Shown: positions 22,412 through 30,670 of the stretch, one piece after another | How positions within the stretch are numbered: position 1 is the first letter of the stretch | Layout: each line of letters begins with the position of its first letter | Source: Nocardioides immobilis | Lineage (GTDB): Bacteria; Actinomycetota; Actinomycetes; Propionibacteriales; Nocardioidaceae | NCBI RefSeq assembly: GCF_003515065.1 | Contig: NZ_QXGH01000050.1 | Location: 1-38,171, forward strand | DNA length: 38,171 nucleotides | Direction of reading: 5' to 3' | Notes under the pieces: model-generated | Database searches by the model: none | What the model saw: only the letters and a program-made list of their open reading frames with translations | What the model was told of the DNA's origin: nothing | Program-made: the position numbers and the translations under genes

Positions 22412-23599
22412 CTAGCCACGCGCCAGCACGGGGCGCGGCGCCCGCCTGACCGCCGTCACCGACAGCGCAGTCCCGGCTCCGGCGAGCCCGGCGAGGATCG
22501 CGAAGGTCGCGGGATAGCCGCCGGTCAGCTCTGCGATGCCCGCGCCGGCGAACGGCCCGAGTGCTGTCGCCAGCGCGACGGGAGCGCCGAGCACCCCGTT
22601 GATCGCGGCGTACCGCTCCGGACCCCACAGGTCGGTCACGAGCGTCGCGGTGACCAGGGTGTAGAGCCCGCGGGCTGCGCCGGCGACGATCGCGACGGCG
22701 ATCAGCAGGCCGGCCGGGCCGGGGATCAGCGCCAGGGCGAGCGTGGTGAGCGCCATCGCGCTGCTCCCCCACAGCACCCGCTGCCGGACGTCCGTCATCG
22801 TCGTGAGCCGCGGGAACGCCAGCCTGCCGAGGACCTGGCCGGCGCCGCCGAGACCCAGCGCCCACGCGGCCAGCGTCGGTGTCATCCCCCGCCCGACCAG
22901 CAGCGGGATCAGCGCGATCAGCGCGGCGAACATCGCGACGTGCGTCAACGTCGCACCGGCAGCCGTCAGCAGGAATGCCGGGCTCCGCAGCACCTCCCGG
23001 TCCGGGGTGACGTGCTCGCTGTCGACATGGGCCGGCCACGGGTGGTGGAGGGCGATGGCGTGGACCGGTACGGCGACGACGAGGAGGAGCACGGCGAGGA
23101 CTGCGTACGTCGTCCGCCAGCTCGTCTGGTCCGCGAGCTCGGTCGTCAGCGGCGCGAAGATCGTGCTGGCGAACCCGGCGACCAGGGTCAGCGTCGTCAG
23201 CGCACGGACCCGTCCGGCGCCGTACCAGTGGGTGAGCGCAGCGAAGGCCGGCGCGTAGAACATCCCCGCCGCGCCGGCCCCGCAGAGCAGCATCGCGACG
23301 ACGAACCAGAAGTACGACGGCGCGGCCGCGACCGCACCGAGCCCCGCGGCTCCGACGACCGCGCCCGCCACCATCACGCCGCGCGGGCCGCGGGCCTGGA
23401 TCGAGCGCCCCGCGGCGACCCCGACCACCCCGGTCGTCAGCAGACCGACCGAGAAGGCAGCCGTGATCGCCGTCAGGGACCAGCCGGTGTCCGCCGTGAT
23501 CGTCGGCGCCAGCACGGCGAACGCGTAGTAGAGCGTGCCGTAGCCGATCGTCACGGTGACGCAGAGTGCGGCGAGGACGCCGCGGGGCGCGGTGCTCAG
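22412..23599 (-). CDS. MFS transporter of the ars-type cluster, apparent CTG start
   Basis: 395 aa if translation begins at CTG 23599, giving LSTAPRGVLAALCVTVTIGYGTLYYAFAVLAP. This CTG overlaps the stop of the monooxygenase gene as CTGA, in the place of the usual ATGA. No ATG or GTG is available without cutting into TM1 (first GTG about 23554). It has twelve hydrophobic segments and the signature ARGPRGVMVAGAVVG. Next to arsR and an ArsO-like enzyme it is a likely efflux pump for arsenicals or another toxic product (inference). Confidence 0.8.
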   Translation of the reverse strand: MSTAPRGVLAALCVTVTIGYGTLYYAFAVLAPTITADTGWSLTAITAAFSVGLLTTGVVGVAAGRSIQARGPRGVMVAGAVVGAAGLGAVAAAPSYFWFVVAMLLCGAGAAGMFYAPAFAALTHWYGAGRVRALTTLTLVAGFASTIFAPLTTELADQTSWRTTYAVLAVLLLVVAVPVHAIALHHPWPAHVDSEHVTPDREVLRSPAFLLTAAGATLTHVAMFAALIALIPLLVGRGMTPTLAAWALGLGGAGQVLGRLAFPRLTTMTDVRQRVLWGSSAMALTTLALALIPGPAGLLIAVAIVAGAARGLYTLVTATLVTDLWGPERYAAINGVLGAPVALATALGPFAGAGIAELTGGYPATFAILAGLAGAGTALSVTAVRRAPRPVLARG

Positions 23600-24939
23600 G
23601 TCGTCACCGGTGCCCCGAGCGTGAGCAGCTCCGGCTCGGAGGTGCCGCAGCAGCCGCCGCTCGCGGCGTTCTGGGGGTCGGCGGGCTCGTCGAACAGGCC
23701 GGCCCCACCGCAGACCCCGGTGTCGGGCAGCACCAGCTCGACCCGGGCGGCCGCCTCGTGGTCTCCGGCCAGCTCGGCGACGACACTGCGGATCTGCTCG
23801 TAGCCGGTCAGGGCCAGGAAGGTCGGAGCCCGGCCGTAGGACTTCATGCCGACCAGGTAGAGGTCCGGCTCGGGCTGCGCGAGGTCGGCCGCCCCGGTCG
23901 CGCGGACCGAGCCGCACGAGTGGATGTTGGGGTCGATCTCGACGGCGATGTTGCGAGGCGCCTCGAGGGTCGGGTCGAGGTCGAGCCGCAGCTCGGCGAG
24001 GAAGGACAGGTCCGGGCGGAAGCCGGTCAGGACGACGACGTTGTCGGCAGGCTCCAACGAGCGGCCGTCCTCGGACCACACGACGGCCCGCCCGTCGGCG
24101 ACCGTGATCTGCGAGGTCCGGAAACCGGTGACCAGCTCGACCTCCTCCTCGGCGACCGCCTGCTTGGCGCGCAGGCCGAGAGCGCCGCGCTGCGGAAGCT
24201 GGTCGGCCGCGCCGCCACCGAAGGTGTTGCCGGTGACGGCCCGACGGATCGCCCAGGTGATGGTGGTGCCGGGGTGGGCCTCCGCGATCCGGGTCAGCTC
24301 GATGATCGCGTTGAACGCCGAGGCGCCGGCGCCGATGACGACGGTGTGCCTGCCGGCGTACCGGTCGGCTTGCGCGCTGTCGGGAACCGCCGCCGAGACC
24401 AGACCGGCAGCCGTCGCGACGGCTTCGCCGAGCGCGGGGATGCCGTCGGCCCCCGCCGGGCTCGGCCGGCGCCAGGTGCCGGAGGCGTCGATGATGGCCC
24501 GGGCTTCGAGCCGCTCCTCCACACCGGCACCGTTGGTGACGTGGACGGTGAACGGCTGCTCCGCGCGGCCGGCGTCGACGAGCCGGTCGCGGCCCTTGCG
24601 GGACACACCGACCACGCGGGCGTCGTACCGAACCCGGTCGCCGAGCGCCGCTGCGAGCGGCGCGAGGTAGCCCTCGATCCACTCGGCACCGGTCGGATAT
24701 CCGGACTCCGGTGCGGTCCAGCCGCCCTCGACCGACTGCGCCAGCAGCCGGGCACTGGCCTGGTCGACGAGCTCGGGCCACGCCGAGAACAGCCGGACGT
24801 GCCCCCACTCGGCGACGGCGCACGCCGGTCCGGCGCCCTGCTCCAGCACCAGCGGGGTCAGGCCGCGCTCGATCAGGTGGGCAGCTGCGGCGAGGCCCTG
24901 CGGGCCGGCGCCGATCACGACAACAGGAAGGTCGCTCAT
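23596..24939 (-). CDS. Flavin-dependent monooxygenase-like protein (ArsO-like) with Cys-rich tail
   Basis: 447 aa. FAD site VVVIGAGPQGLAAAAHL at the N-terminus; second nucleotide site HTVVIGAGASAFNAI near residue 200. The IDASGTWRRP and VVVLTGFRPDLSFL segments fit FAD-dependent monooxygenases of the COG2072 kind. The tail carries GVCGGAG then SGGCCGTSEP, three Cys that could bind As(III). It is first in the operon, divergent from arsR, and overlaps the MFS gene. It probably oxidises or processes an arsenic species, by context only. Confidence 0.8.
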   Translation of the reverse strand: MSDLPVVVIGAGPQGLAAAAHLIERGLTPLVLEQGAGPACAVAEWGHVRLFSAWPELVDQASARLLAQSVEGGWTAPESGYPTGAEWIEGYLAPLAAALGDRVRYDARVVGVSRKGRDRLVDAGRAEQPFTVHVTNGAGVEERLEARAIIDASGTWRRPSPAGADGIPALGEAVATAAGLVSAAVPDSAQADRYAGRHTVVIGAGASAFNAIIELTRIAEAHPGTTITWAIRRAVTGNTFGGGAADQLPQRGALGLRAKQAVAEEEVELVTGFRTSQITVADGRAVVWSEDGRSLEPADNVVVLTGFRPDLSFLAELRLDLDPTLEAPRNIAVEIDPNIHSCGSVRATGAADLAQPEPDLYLVGMKSYGRAPTFLALTGYEQIRSVVAELAGDHEAAARVELVLPDTGVCGGAGLFDEPADPQNAASGGCCGTSEPELLTLGAPVTT

Positions 24940-24952
24940 GGATCTATTCTCC

Positions 24953-25021
24953 TCATATTCACGAAGGTCGATATGAAGACCTTAGCGTCACATCGACAGA
25001 TGTCAATACGTTCTCTAGGAT
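24953..25021. promoter_or_regulatory. Divergent ars promoter region with nested inverted repeats
   Basis: TCATAT (24953-24958) pairs with ATATGA (24971-24976); AAGGTC (24964-24969) with GACCTT (24978-24983); ACATC (24990-24994) with GATGT (24999-25003). The last lies just upstream of TAGGAT (25016-25021), which is 6 nt from the arsR ATG, implying a leaderless autoregulated arsR. These are candidate ArsR operators for both directions. Confidence 0.55.
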
Positions 25022-25027
25022 GAACCC

Positions 25028-25378
25028 ATGCCGACCCAGCTCCCCGTGCTTCCCGACCTGGCGACCTGCTGCTCCCCCGCCACCGGAGGCCGGGTCGACG
25101 ACGCGGCCGCCGAGGCGCTGGCGCGGATGTTCAAGGCGCTGGCCGACCCCAACCGGGTCAAGCTGCTCTCGATGATCGCCGCGGCCGACGACCAGGAGGC
25201 GTGCGTCTGCGACCTCACCGAGCCGGTCGGCCTGGCGCAGCCGACGATCTCCCACCACATGAAGGTCCTGGTCGAGGCGGGACTGGTGTCCCGCGAGCAG
25301 CGCGGCAAGTGGGCCTACTTCAGCCTCGTCCCCGGCATCCTCGAGTCGCTGGCCGAGGCCCTGTCCCCGCGCCGCTGA
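25028..25378 (+). CDS. arsR: ArsR-family metalloid-responsive repressor
   Basis: 116 aa. Winged HTH: ALARMFKALADPNRVKLLSMI then DLTEPVGLAQPTISHHMKVLVEAGLVSREQRGKWAYF. Candidate As(III)/Sb(III) ligands are C59-x-C61 directly before the DNA-binding helices, plus C14-C15 near the N-terminus. This fits ArsR proteins with a Cys trio that drop off DNA on metalloid binding. It is divergent from the monooxygenase-MFS operon and likely represses itself and that operon. Confidence 0.9.
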   Translation: MPTQLPVLPDLATCCSPATGGRVDDAAAEALARMFKALADPNRVKLLSMIAAADDQEACVCDLTEPVGLAQPTISHHMKVLVEAGLVSREQRGKWAYFSLVPGILESLAEALSPRR

Positions 25379-25380
25379 CA

Positions 25381-25404
25381 GGTCGCTGACACGGGGCCGC
25401 GACC
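25381..25404 (+). terminator. Weak hairpin after arsR
   Basis: GGTCGC (25381-25386) and GCGACC (25399-25404) form a 6-bp stem directly after the arsR stop, without a T-run. Possible terminator. Confidence 0.35.
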
Positions 25405-25469
25405 ACGACCGCAAACGGACGAGGGCCCGGTAGGTCCACTTACTCGCTAACTATGGTTGTATTTCGCCC

Positions 25470-26825
25470 ATCGATACCAAGAACGACGTCATTCCGCTCG
25501 GTGAGGCCACCCGGGCGTGGTTCGCGATCTCGCTGCAGACCTTCGGCGGACCCGCCGGCCAGATCGCCGTCATGCAGCACAAGCTGGTCGACGAGAAGCG
25601 CTGGATCGGCCAGCAGCGCTTCCTGCACGCACTGAACTACTGCACGCTGCTGCCGGGGCCCGAGGCCCAGCAGCTCGCCATCTACACCGGCTGGCTGCTC
25701 AACGGCACCCGTGGTGGTCTCATCGCCGGGTCGCTCTTCGTCCTGCCGGGCGTGATCGCCCTCCTGGCCCTGTCCGCGATCTACGTGCGGTTCGGGAGCA
25801 CCGACCTCGTGTCCGCGCTCTTCGCCGGCGTCGCGCCCGCGGTCATCGCGATCGTGGTGCAGGCCGTCCACCGGATCGCGAAGCGCGCACTCGCCCACCG
25901 GGCACTGGTCGCGCTCGCGGTCGGCGCGTTCCTGGCGCTCACCGTGTTCTCGGTGCCGTTCCCCCTCGTGGTGCTGGCCGCAGGCGTGATCGGCTGGGTC
26001 CTGGGCCGGGCCATCCCCGGGATGACGCGCGGCGCGGGGCACGGCGAGGCGACCGACGGCCCCGCTCCCCTCATCAGCGACGACGCGCTCCACCACGAGC
26101 TGCCGTCGAAGCGCCGGTCGCTCAGCATCGTGGCGATCGGCCTGCTCCTGTGGTTCACGCCGATCGCCCTGTTCGCCGCCTTCGTCTCCTCGACCGACGT
26201 GTTCGTCGACCAGGGCCTGTTCTTCTCCGGTACGGCGGTCGTGACCTTCGGCGGCGCGTACGCCGTGCTCTCGTACGTCGCCCACCAGGCCGTCACCGTC
26301 TACGGCTGGCTCGGCCCCGGGGAGATGGTCCGCGGGCTCGCGCTCGCAGAGACCACGCCCGGGCCGCTGATCATGGTCGTCCAGTTCGTCGCGTTCCTCG
26401 GCGCCTACCGCAGCCCCGGCAGCTTCGACCCCTGGGTCGCGGCCGTGCTCGCCTCGCTGCTCGTCACCTGGGTGACGTTCGTGCCGTGCTTCCTTTTCGT
26501 CCTGCTGGGGGCGCCGTACGTCGAGCGCCTCCGGCACAACCAGAACCTCACGTCCGCCCTGACCGGCGTCACCGCTGCGGTCGTCGGCGTGATCGCCAAC
26601 CTGGCGGTCTTCTTCGCCCTGCACACGCTCTTCGACCGCAACCGCGAGGTCGGCGGCGGCCCGATCAGTGTCGACCTCCCCGTGCTCTCGTCCTGGGACC
26701 CGGTCGCCTTCGCGATCACCGGCATCGCCCTGCTGATGATGTTCGGGCGCAGCTGGGGCCCGATGCGCACCCTGGGCCTGTGCGCGGCCCTCGGCATCGG
26801 CGTCTACCTGGTCGGGCTGGTCTAG
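25470..26825 (+). CDS. chrA: Chromate-efflux transporter family protein ChrA
   Basis: Two-domain long-chain CHR protein. VIPLGEATRAWFAISLQTFGGPAGQIA precedes AVMQHKLVDEKRWI and LNYCTLLPGPEAQQLAIYTGWL, the N-terminal CHR motif; the second half has TVYGWLGPGEMVRGLALAETTPGPLIMVVQF. About ten or more membrane segments. The first ATG (25572) would delete the conserved FGGPAGQ motif, yet upstream in this frame to the stop at 25431 there is no ATG, GTG or TTG. I place the start at about 25470 (ATC) with low certainty. It probably exports chromate. It is downstream of arsR but not clearly in its operon. Confidence 0.8.
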   Translation: MDTKNDVIPLGEATRAWFAISLQTFGGPAGQIAVMQHKLVDEKRWIGQQRFLHALNYCTLLPGPEAQQLAIYTGWLLNGTRGGLIAGSLFVLPGVIALLALSAIYVRFGSTDLVSALFAGVAPAVIAIVVQAVHRIAKRALAHRALVALAVGAFLALTVFSVPFPLVVLAAGVIGWVLGRAIPGMTRGAGHGEATDGPAPLISDDALHHELPSKRRSLSIVAIGLLLWFTPIALFAAFVSSTDVFVDQGLFFSGTAVVTFGGAYAVLSYVAHQAVTVYGWLGPGEMVRGLALAETTPGPLIMVVQFVAFLGAYRSPGSFDPWVAAVLASLLVTWVTFVPCFLFVLLGAPYVERLRHNQNLTSALTGVTAAVVGVIANLAVFFALHTLFDRNREVGGGPISVDLPVLSSWDPVAFAITGIALLMMFGRSWGPMRTLGLCAALGIGVYLVGLV

Positions 26826-26873
26826 CGCAGGGGCGGCTTCCCATCGTGACAGTGGCACTGGCAAGGTTCTGCC

Positions 26874-27767
26874 ATGCAGACGCCGACGCTTGCGGACACC
26901 GGACAGGTCTCACTCGCCTACGAGGCCTTCGGCTCACCCGAGGACCCGCCGCTCGTCCTGGTGATGGGAGTGGCCACGCAGATGCTGGGATGGCCCGACG
27001 GGTTCTGTCAGGCGCTCGCTGACGCCGGGTTCCACGTGGTCCGGTTCGACAACCGCGACATCGGCCTGTCGACGCACCTCGACGACCTCGGGATGCCCGA
27101 CCTGATGGCGCTGCTGGGCGGCGGCGCGACCAGCGCGCCGTACCTCCTCGCCGACATGGCCGACGACACCGCGGGCCTGTTCGACGCCCTCGGCTTCGAC
27201 CGGGTGCACCTGGTCGGCCTGTCGATGGGCGGGATGATCGTGCAGGAGGTGGCCATGCGGCACCCCGACCGACTGATCAGCCTCACGTCGATCATGTCGA
27301 CGCCGTCCGCGAACGTCGGAGCGCCGACGCCGGAGGCCCAGGCAGTCCTGCTCGCCCCGTCCCCGACCTCCGCCGCCGAGGCGGCCGAGCTGGCCGTCAA
27401 CACCTACCGGGTGGTCGGCTCGCCGGGCTACCCGCTCGACGAGGAGTGGCTCCGCGCCATGGGCGAGGAGTCGTTCCGCCGGGCGATCGACCCTGCCGGC
27501 GTCGTCCGCCAGCTCGCGGCGATCCTGTGCTCGCCGGACCGCCGACCCGGCCTGGCCGCGCTGACGGTGCCCACCCTGGTCATCCACGGCGACGCGGACC
27601 CGTTGGTCCAGCCCGAGGGCGGCCGGGCGACGGCCGACGCCATCCCGGGTGCCCGGCTGGTGACCTACCCCGGCATGGGCCACGACCTGCCCGAGCCGCT
27701 CTGGCCGGAGCTCGTCGGCGAGATCGCCGAGCACGCGCGCACCGCCACCGCGGAGGTGGCCTCGTGA
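26874..27767 (+). CDS. Alpha/beta hydrolase
   Basis: 297 aa. Canonical fold: LVLVMGVATQMLGWPDGF (oxyanion region), FDNRDIGLST, nucleophile elbow GLSMGG (Ser117), acid VIHGDADPLV and catalytic His in YPGMGHDLP. It resembles esterase-type hydrolases annotated near aclacinomycin methylesterase and haloperoxidase-like enzymes; the substrate is unknown. The stop overlaps the next start by 4 nt (GTGA), so it is coupled to the hotdog protein. Confidence 0.88.
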   Translation: MQTPTLADTGQVSLAYEAFGSPEDPPLVLVMGVATQMLGWPDGFCQALADAGFHVVRFDNRDIGLSTHLDDLGMPDLMALLGGGATSAPYLLADMADDTAGLFDALGFDRVHLVGLSMGGMIVQEVAMRHPDRLISLTSIMSTPSANVGAPTPEAQAVLLAPSPTSAAEAAELAVNTYRVVGSPGYPLDEEWLRAMGEESFRRAIDPAGVVRQLAAILCSPDRRPGLAALTVPTLVIHGDADPLVQPEGGRATADAIPGARLVTYPGMGHDLPEPLWPELVGEIAEHARTATAEVAS

Positions 27768-28219
27768 AGACGCCGGAGGAGCTGACCCGCGAGCAGCACG
27801 CCCTCATCCCGATCCTCGCCGCGATGGACACACGCGTGATCGAGGCCGGCGACGGCAGGGGCACGGTCGAGCTGCCGGCCGAGCCGAACGTCAACCACTT
27901 CGGTGCCCTCTACGCCGGCTCGCTGTTCACGGTGGCGGAGGTGCTCGGTGGCCTGATCCCCGGCACGACGTTCGACTTCGAGGGCGAGCTGGCGGGCTTC
28001 GTACCGCTGGTGAAGTCCGTGGAGATCAAGTTCCTCCGCCCGGCGCTCGGCACCGTCCGCGCCAGCGCGGAGCTCTCGCCCGAGGACCGCGAGCGGATCC
28101 CGCGCGAGGCGCTCGAGGCCGGGAAGGCCGAGTTCGTCCTCGAAGCAGAGATCGTCGACGGGGAGGGGACGGTCGTCGCAGCGACCCGCGGCGTCTACCA
28201 GCTGCGTCGCTTCGGCTGA
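27764..28219 (+). CDS. Hotdog-fold thioesterase-like protein (YiiD_C/DUF4442-like)
   Basis: 151 aa from GTG 27764, overlapping the hydrolase stop. PAEPNVNHFGALYAGSLFTVAEVLGGLIPG is the hotdog helix and active-site region; KSVEIKFLRPALGTVRASAEL is the next strand pair. It belongs to the PaaI/DUF4442 group of acyl-CoA thioesterase-like proteins. Coupling to a hydrolase suggests both handle the same acyl or ester compound (inference). Confidence 0.8.
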   Translation: MKTPEELTREQHALIPILAAMDTRVIEAGDGRGTVELPAEPNVNHFGALYAGSLFTVAEVLGGLIPGTTFDFEGELAGFVPLVKSVEIKFLRPALGTVRASAELSPEDRERIPREALEAGKAEFVLEAEIVDGEGTVVAATRGVYQLRRFG

Positions 28220-28235
28220 GCCCGGTTTCGAGGAG

Positions 28236-28490
28236 TCAGGCGGCCTCGGCGACCAGCGCCGGCCGGGCCGCGTGCGTGCCGGCCTGCAGCTCGTGACGGG
28301 CAGCGGCCAGCTCGGCGCGGCGGGCGTGCGAGCGGGCCTTGACGTCGGCGAGGCGGGCGGCGAACGCGTCGTGCTTCCGCCCACCGACCCGGTCGGCGAC
28401 CCAGCCGACGGTGACGGTCAGGAGGGGGATCCAGACCGGCAGCAGCATGAAGGCGAACAGGGGGACGAAAGCGGTGAGGGCTTCGCGCAT
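28236..28490 (-). CDS. Small membrane protein with charged C-terminal helix
   Basis: 84 aa with AAGGAGAGACC before the ATG. One long hydrophobic stretch (LTAFVPLFAFMLLPVWIPLLTVTVGWVADRVG), then a Lys/Arg/Ala-rich helix (ADVKARSHARRAELAAARHEL). No family is recognised. It is divergent from the PucR regulator and may be its target. Confidence 0.65.
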   Translation of the reverse strand: MREALTAFVPLFAFMLLPVWIPLLTVTVGWVADRVGGRKHDAFAARLADVKARSHARRAELAAARHELQAGTHAARPALVAEAA

Positions 28491-28530
28491 GGTTCTGGTC
28501 TCTCCTTGATCGAAGGCCGGTGGTGCTGGG

Positions 28531-28543
28531 CTTGTTGCACAAG
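28531..28543. promoter_or_regulatory. Short palindrome in the PucR divergent promoter
   Basis: CTTGT-TGC-ACAAG lies between the divergent small membrane protein and pucR-type genes, a plausible site for autoregulation. Support is positional only. Confidence 0.35.
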
Positions 28544-28630
28544 TCTCCGATCACAGGGGCCCTCGCCTCTCGTCTCGTGCCTCCAAGATCTGCCAGGATG
28601 TTTGGACAGCCGCACAACCCGAGGAGATCG

Positions 28631-29854
28631 ATGGGGAACGTCGGACCCGACCTGGACGCCTGGCTCGCTACCTTCGTCGCCCGGGAGTCGCAGGCCGCGG
28701 TGGTCGACGGCTGGGTCGAGCGGATCGCCGCCCCCACCCTCGCGGAGAACCCGGAGATCGCCTCCGACCCGGCGCTCTCACGCACCGTCGGCGCGGCCGT
28801 CCGCGCGCACTGGCTCGCGTTCCTCACGAGCCTGTCCGAGCCGGAGCAGGAGCACCACCTGGTCCGGCCCGCCGCCGAGCTGGCGGGCGAGCTGGCCCGG
28901 CGCCGCTATCCCTCGACGCTCCTCTTCCGGATCTACCGGGTCGCCCAGCAGGCGGTCTGGGAGTACGCCACGACGGTCACCGAGTCCGTGCAGGAGTACG
29001 ACGTCGACCCCGCCGAGGTCCTCGTCTTCTTCTGGAACCGGGCCAGCGCCTGGCTCGACGCGTCCGTCGAGTCCTCGGTGGAGATCTTCCAGGCCGAGCA
29101 GGACAAGGTCCGGCAAGGCGCGGTCGCGCAGCGCCTCGACGCCGTCCGCGAGATCCTCGCCGGCAAGGGCAGCGACCCGAGGGAGCTGTCGGCGCGACTC
29201 GGCGGCCACCCGCTGTCCGGCTTCAACACCGCGCTCCTGTTCCACACCGACGACATCGACAACATCCCGGACCTGGCCACCGCTGCCAGCGAGCTCGCCC
29301 GGCCGTTCGGCGTACGTCCGCTCGTCGCGAACCCGGGCGGCCGCGACCTGTGGTGCTGGCTGGCGACCCGGTCCGCCCCTGACCTGAGCGGCCTGCGGGA
29401 CTCGGCCGACTGGCTCGTCGAGCACGGCGTCACCGTCGCCGTCGGGGCGCCCGCCGAGGGCGTCGCCGGCTTCCGACTCAGCCATCACGAGGCGCAGGAG
29501 GCGCAGCGGGTCGCCTTCGCGATGGCCCGACCGTCCGCGGTGACGCTCTTCGCCGACGTGGAGCTGCTCGCCGTGATGACCGCCTCGGCCGAGGCCGCCA
29601 CCCGGTTCGTCCACCGCACCCTGGGCCCGCTGGCCGACCCGTCCGAGACGCCGACCAGGCTGCGCCAGACGCTCCGTGCCCTGCTCGCATCCGGCAGTGT
29701 CGAGGACGCGGCGAACCACCTCTCGGTCCACAAGAACACGGTGCGCTACCGGGTCAACCAGGCCGAGGAGCTGCTCGGCCGCAAGGCGTACGACGCCCCC
29801 ACCGAGATCGAGCTCGCGCTGCGCTACTACGAGATGTTCCTCGCCTCGGAGTAG
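28631..29854 (+). CDS. PucR-family transcriptional regulator
   Basis: 407 aa from ATG 28631 with GAGGAGATCG just upstream; the longer open frame lacks such a site. The N-terminal helical domain (RIYRVAQQAVWEYATTVTESVQEYDV) is the RsbT-co-antagonist-like part of these regulators. A GGDEF-like middle domain precedes the C-terminal HTH_30: LRALLASGSVEDAANHLSVHKNTVRYRVNQAEELLG. The effector is unknown. It is divergent from the small membrane protein. Its 3' end overlaps the convergent rubredoxin gene by 28 nt. Confidence 0.85.
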   Translation: MGNVGPDLDAWLATFVARESQAAVVDGWVERIAAPTLAENPEIASDPALSRTVGAAVRAHWLAFLTSLSEPEQEHHLVRPAAELAGELARRRYPSTLLFRIYRVAQQAVWEYATTVTESVQEYDVDPAEVLVFFWNRASAWLDASVESSVEIFQAEQDKVRQGAVAQRLDAVREILAGKGSDPRELSARLGGHPLSGFNTALLFHTDDIDNIPDLATAASELARPFGVRPLVANPGGRDLWCWLATRSAPDLSGLRDSADWLVEHGVTVAVGAPAEGVAGFRLSHHEAQEAQRVAFAMARPSAVTLFADVELLAVMTASAEAATRFVHRTLGPLADPSETPTRLRQTLRALLASGSVEDAANHLSVHKNTVRYRVNQAEELLGRKAYDAPTEIELALRYYEMFLASE

Positions 29855-30057
29855 CTGAGCGGGGCGAAGTCGATCTTCTCGCGCACGCCGCAGTCGGGGC
29901 AGCACCAGTCGTCGGGGACGTCGGCCCAGGCGGTGCCGGCGGCGAAGCCCTCGAGCTCGTTGCCGACCTCGACCTCGTAGGTGTAGCCGCAGCGCGAGCA
30001 CCCCGATTCTGCGCCGGTCGCGCCAAGACGCGCGTCGCTCGTTGTGCGATCGGCCAA
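29827..30057 (-). CDS. Rubredoxin
   Basis: 76 aa from TTG 30057 (GGGG about 5 nt upstream). Iron ligands CSRCGYTYE and CCPDCG, with the aromatic core residues WADVPDDWCC. Rubredoxins carry single electrons, often to alkane hydroxylases or oxygen reductases; no partner is nearby. The 3' end overlaps the PucR gene convergently by 28 nt. The start is uncertain because the upstream frame is open, but no ATG fits. Confidence 0.8.
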   Translation of the reverse strand: MADRTTSDARLGATGAESGCSRCGYTYEVEVGNELEGFAAGTAWADVPDDWCCPDCGVREKIDFAPLSYSEARNIS

Positions 30058-30107
30058 TGGACCCCGCGAGGCCGTCGCGGCCCCGGGCCGTGCGGCACAC
30101 TCTTCCC

Positions 30108-30662
30108 ATGCGCACCCGCGTCGGCGCCCTGGTGGGATCCCTTCTCCTGCTTGCAGCGTGTGGCGACGACTCCGACCCGGAGGCTTCAGATCCGACATCG
30201 CCCTCGTCGGCGACGCTGCCGACATCGGAGGCGACTCCGAGCAGCAGCCCGACCGACGCGACGTCGGCGGAGACCGAGTCCCCCGCGTCCCCCGTCGCGG
30301 ACGGCACGACGGTCGTCGTCGGGGAGAGCGAGTTCGGCCCGATGCTGTTCGACGACACCGGGCAGGCCATCTACCTCTTCGACGTCGAGACGACGTCCGA
30401 GCCCGAGTGCTTCGACGAGTGCGCCGTCGCGTGGCCCCCCGTCCTCACCGAGGGCCCGCCGGTGCCGGGCGATGGGGTCGACGCGTCTCTGCTCGGCACC
30501 GTCGAGCGGACCGACGGTGGACTCCAGGTCACCTACAACGACCATCCGCTGTACTTCTACGCGCACGAGGACAAGTTCGAGGTCCTCTGCCACAACGTCT
30601 TCCTCAACGGCGGCAACTGGTACGTCGTCGAGCCCGGCGGCGACGCGGCACCTCCGGGATGA
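30108..30662 (+). CDS. Secreted-repeat (COG4315) lipoprotein
   Basis: 184 aa from ATG 30108. Lipobox LLAAC gives a lipidated Cys near residue 19, followed by a Ser/Thr/Pro linker. Then the repeats of PF03640: GPMLFDDTGQAIYLF, CFDECAVAWPPVLT, TYNDHPLYFYAHED. The paired Cys (CFDEC) are typical. It is a membrane-anchored outer-face protein of unknown function and overlaps the rubredoxin promoter region divergently. Confidence 0.85.
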   Translation: MRTRVGALVGSLLLLAACGDDSDPEASDPTSPSSATLPTSEATPSSSPTDATSAETESPASPVADGTTVVVGESEFGPMLFDDTGQAIYLFDVETTSEPECFDECAVAWPPVLTEGPPVPGDGVDASLLGTVERTDGGLQVTYNDHPLYFYAHEDKFEVLCHNVFLNGGNWYVVEPGGDAAPPG

Positions 30663-30670
30663 GTGTGAGG

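Noticed and set aside
26859..26874. TGGCA-N6-TGCCA inverted repeat before the alpha/beta hydrolase
   Set aside because: Five-base GC-rich arms are expected by chance at this base composition and no regulator is linked.
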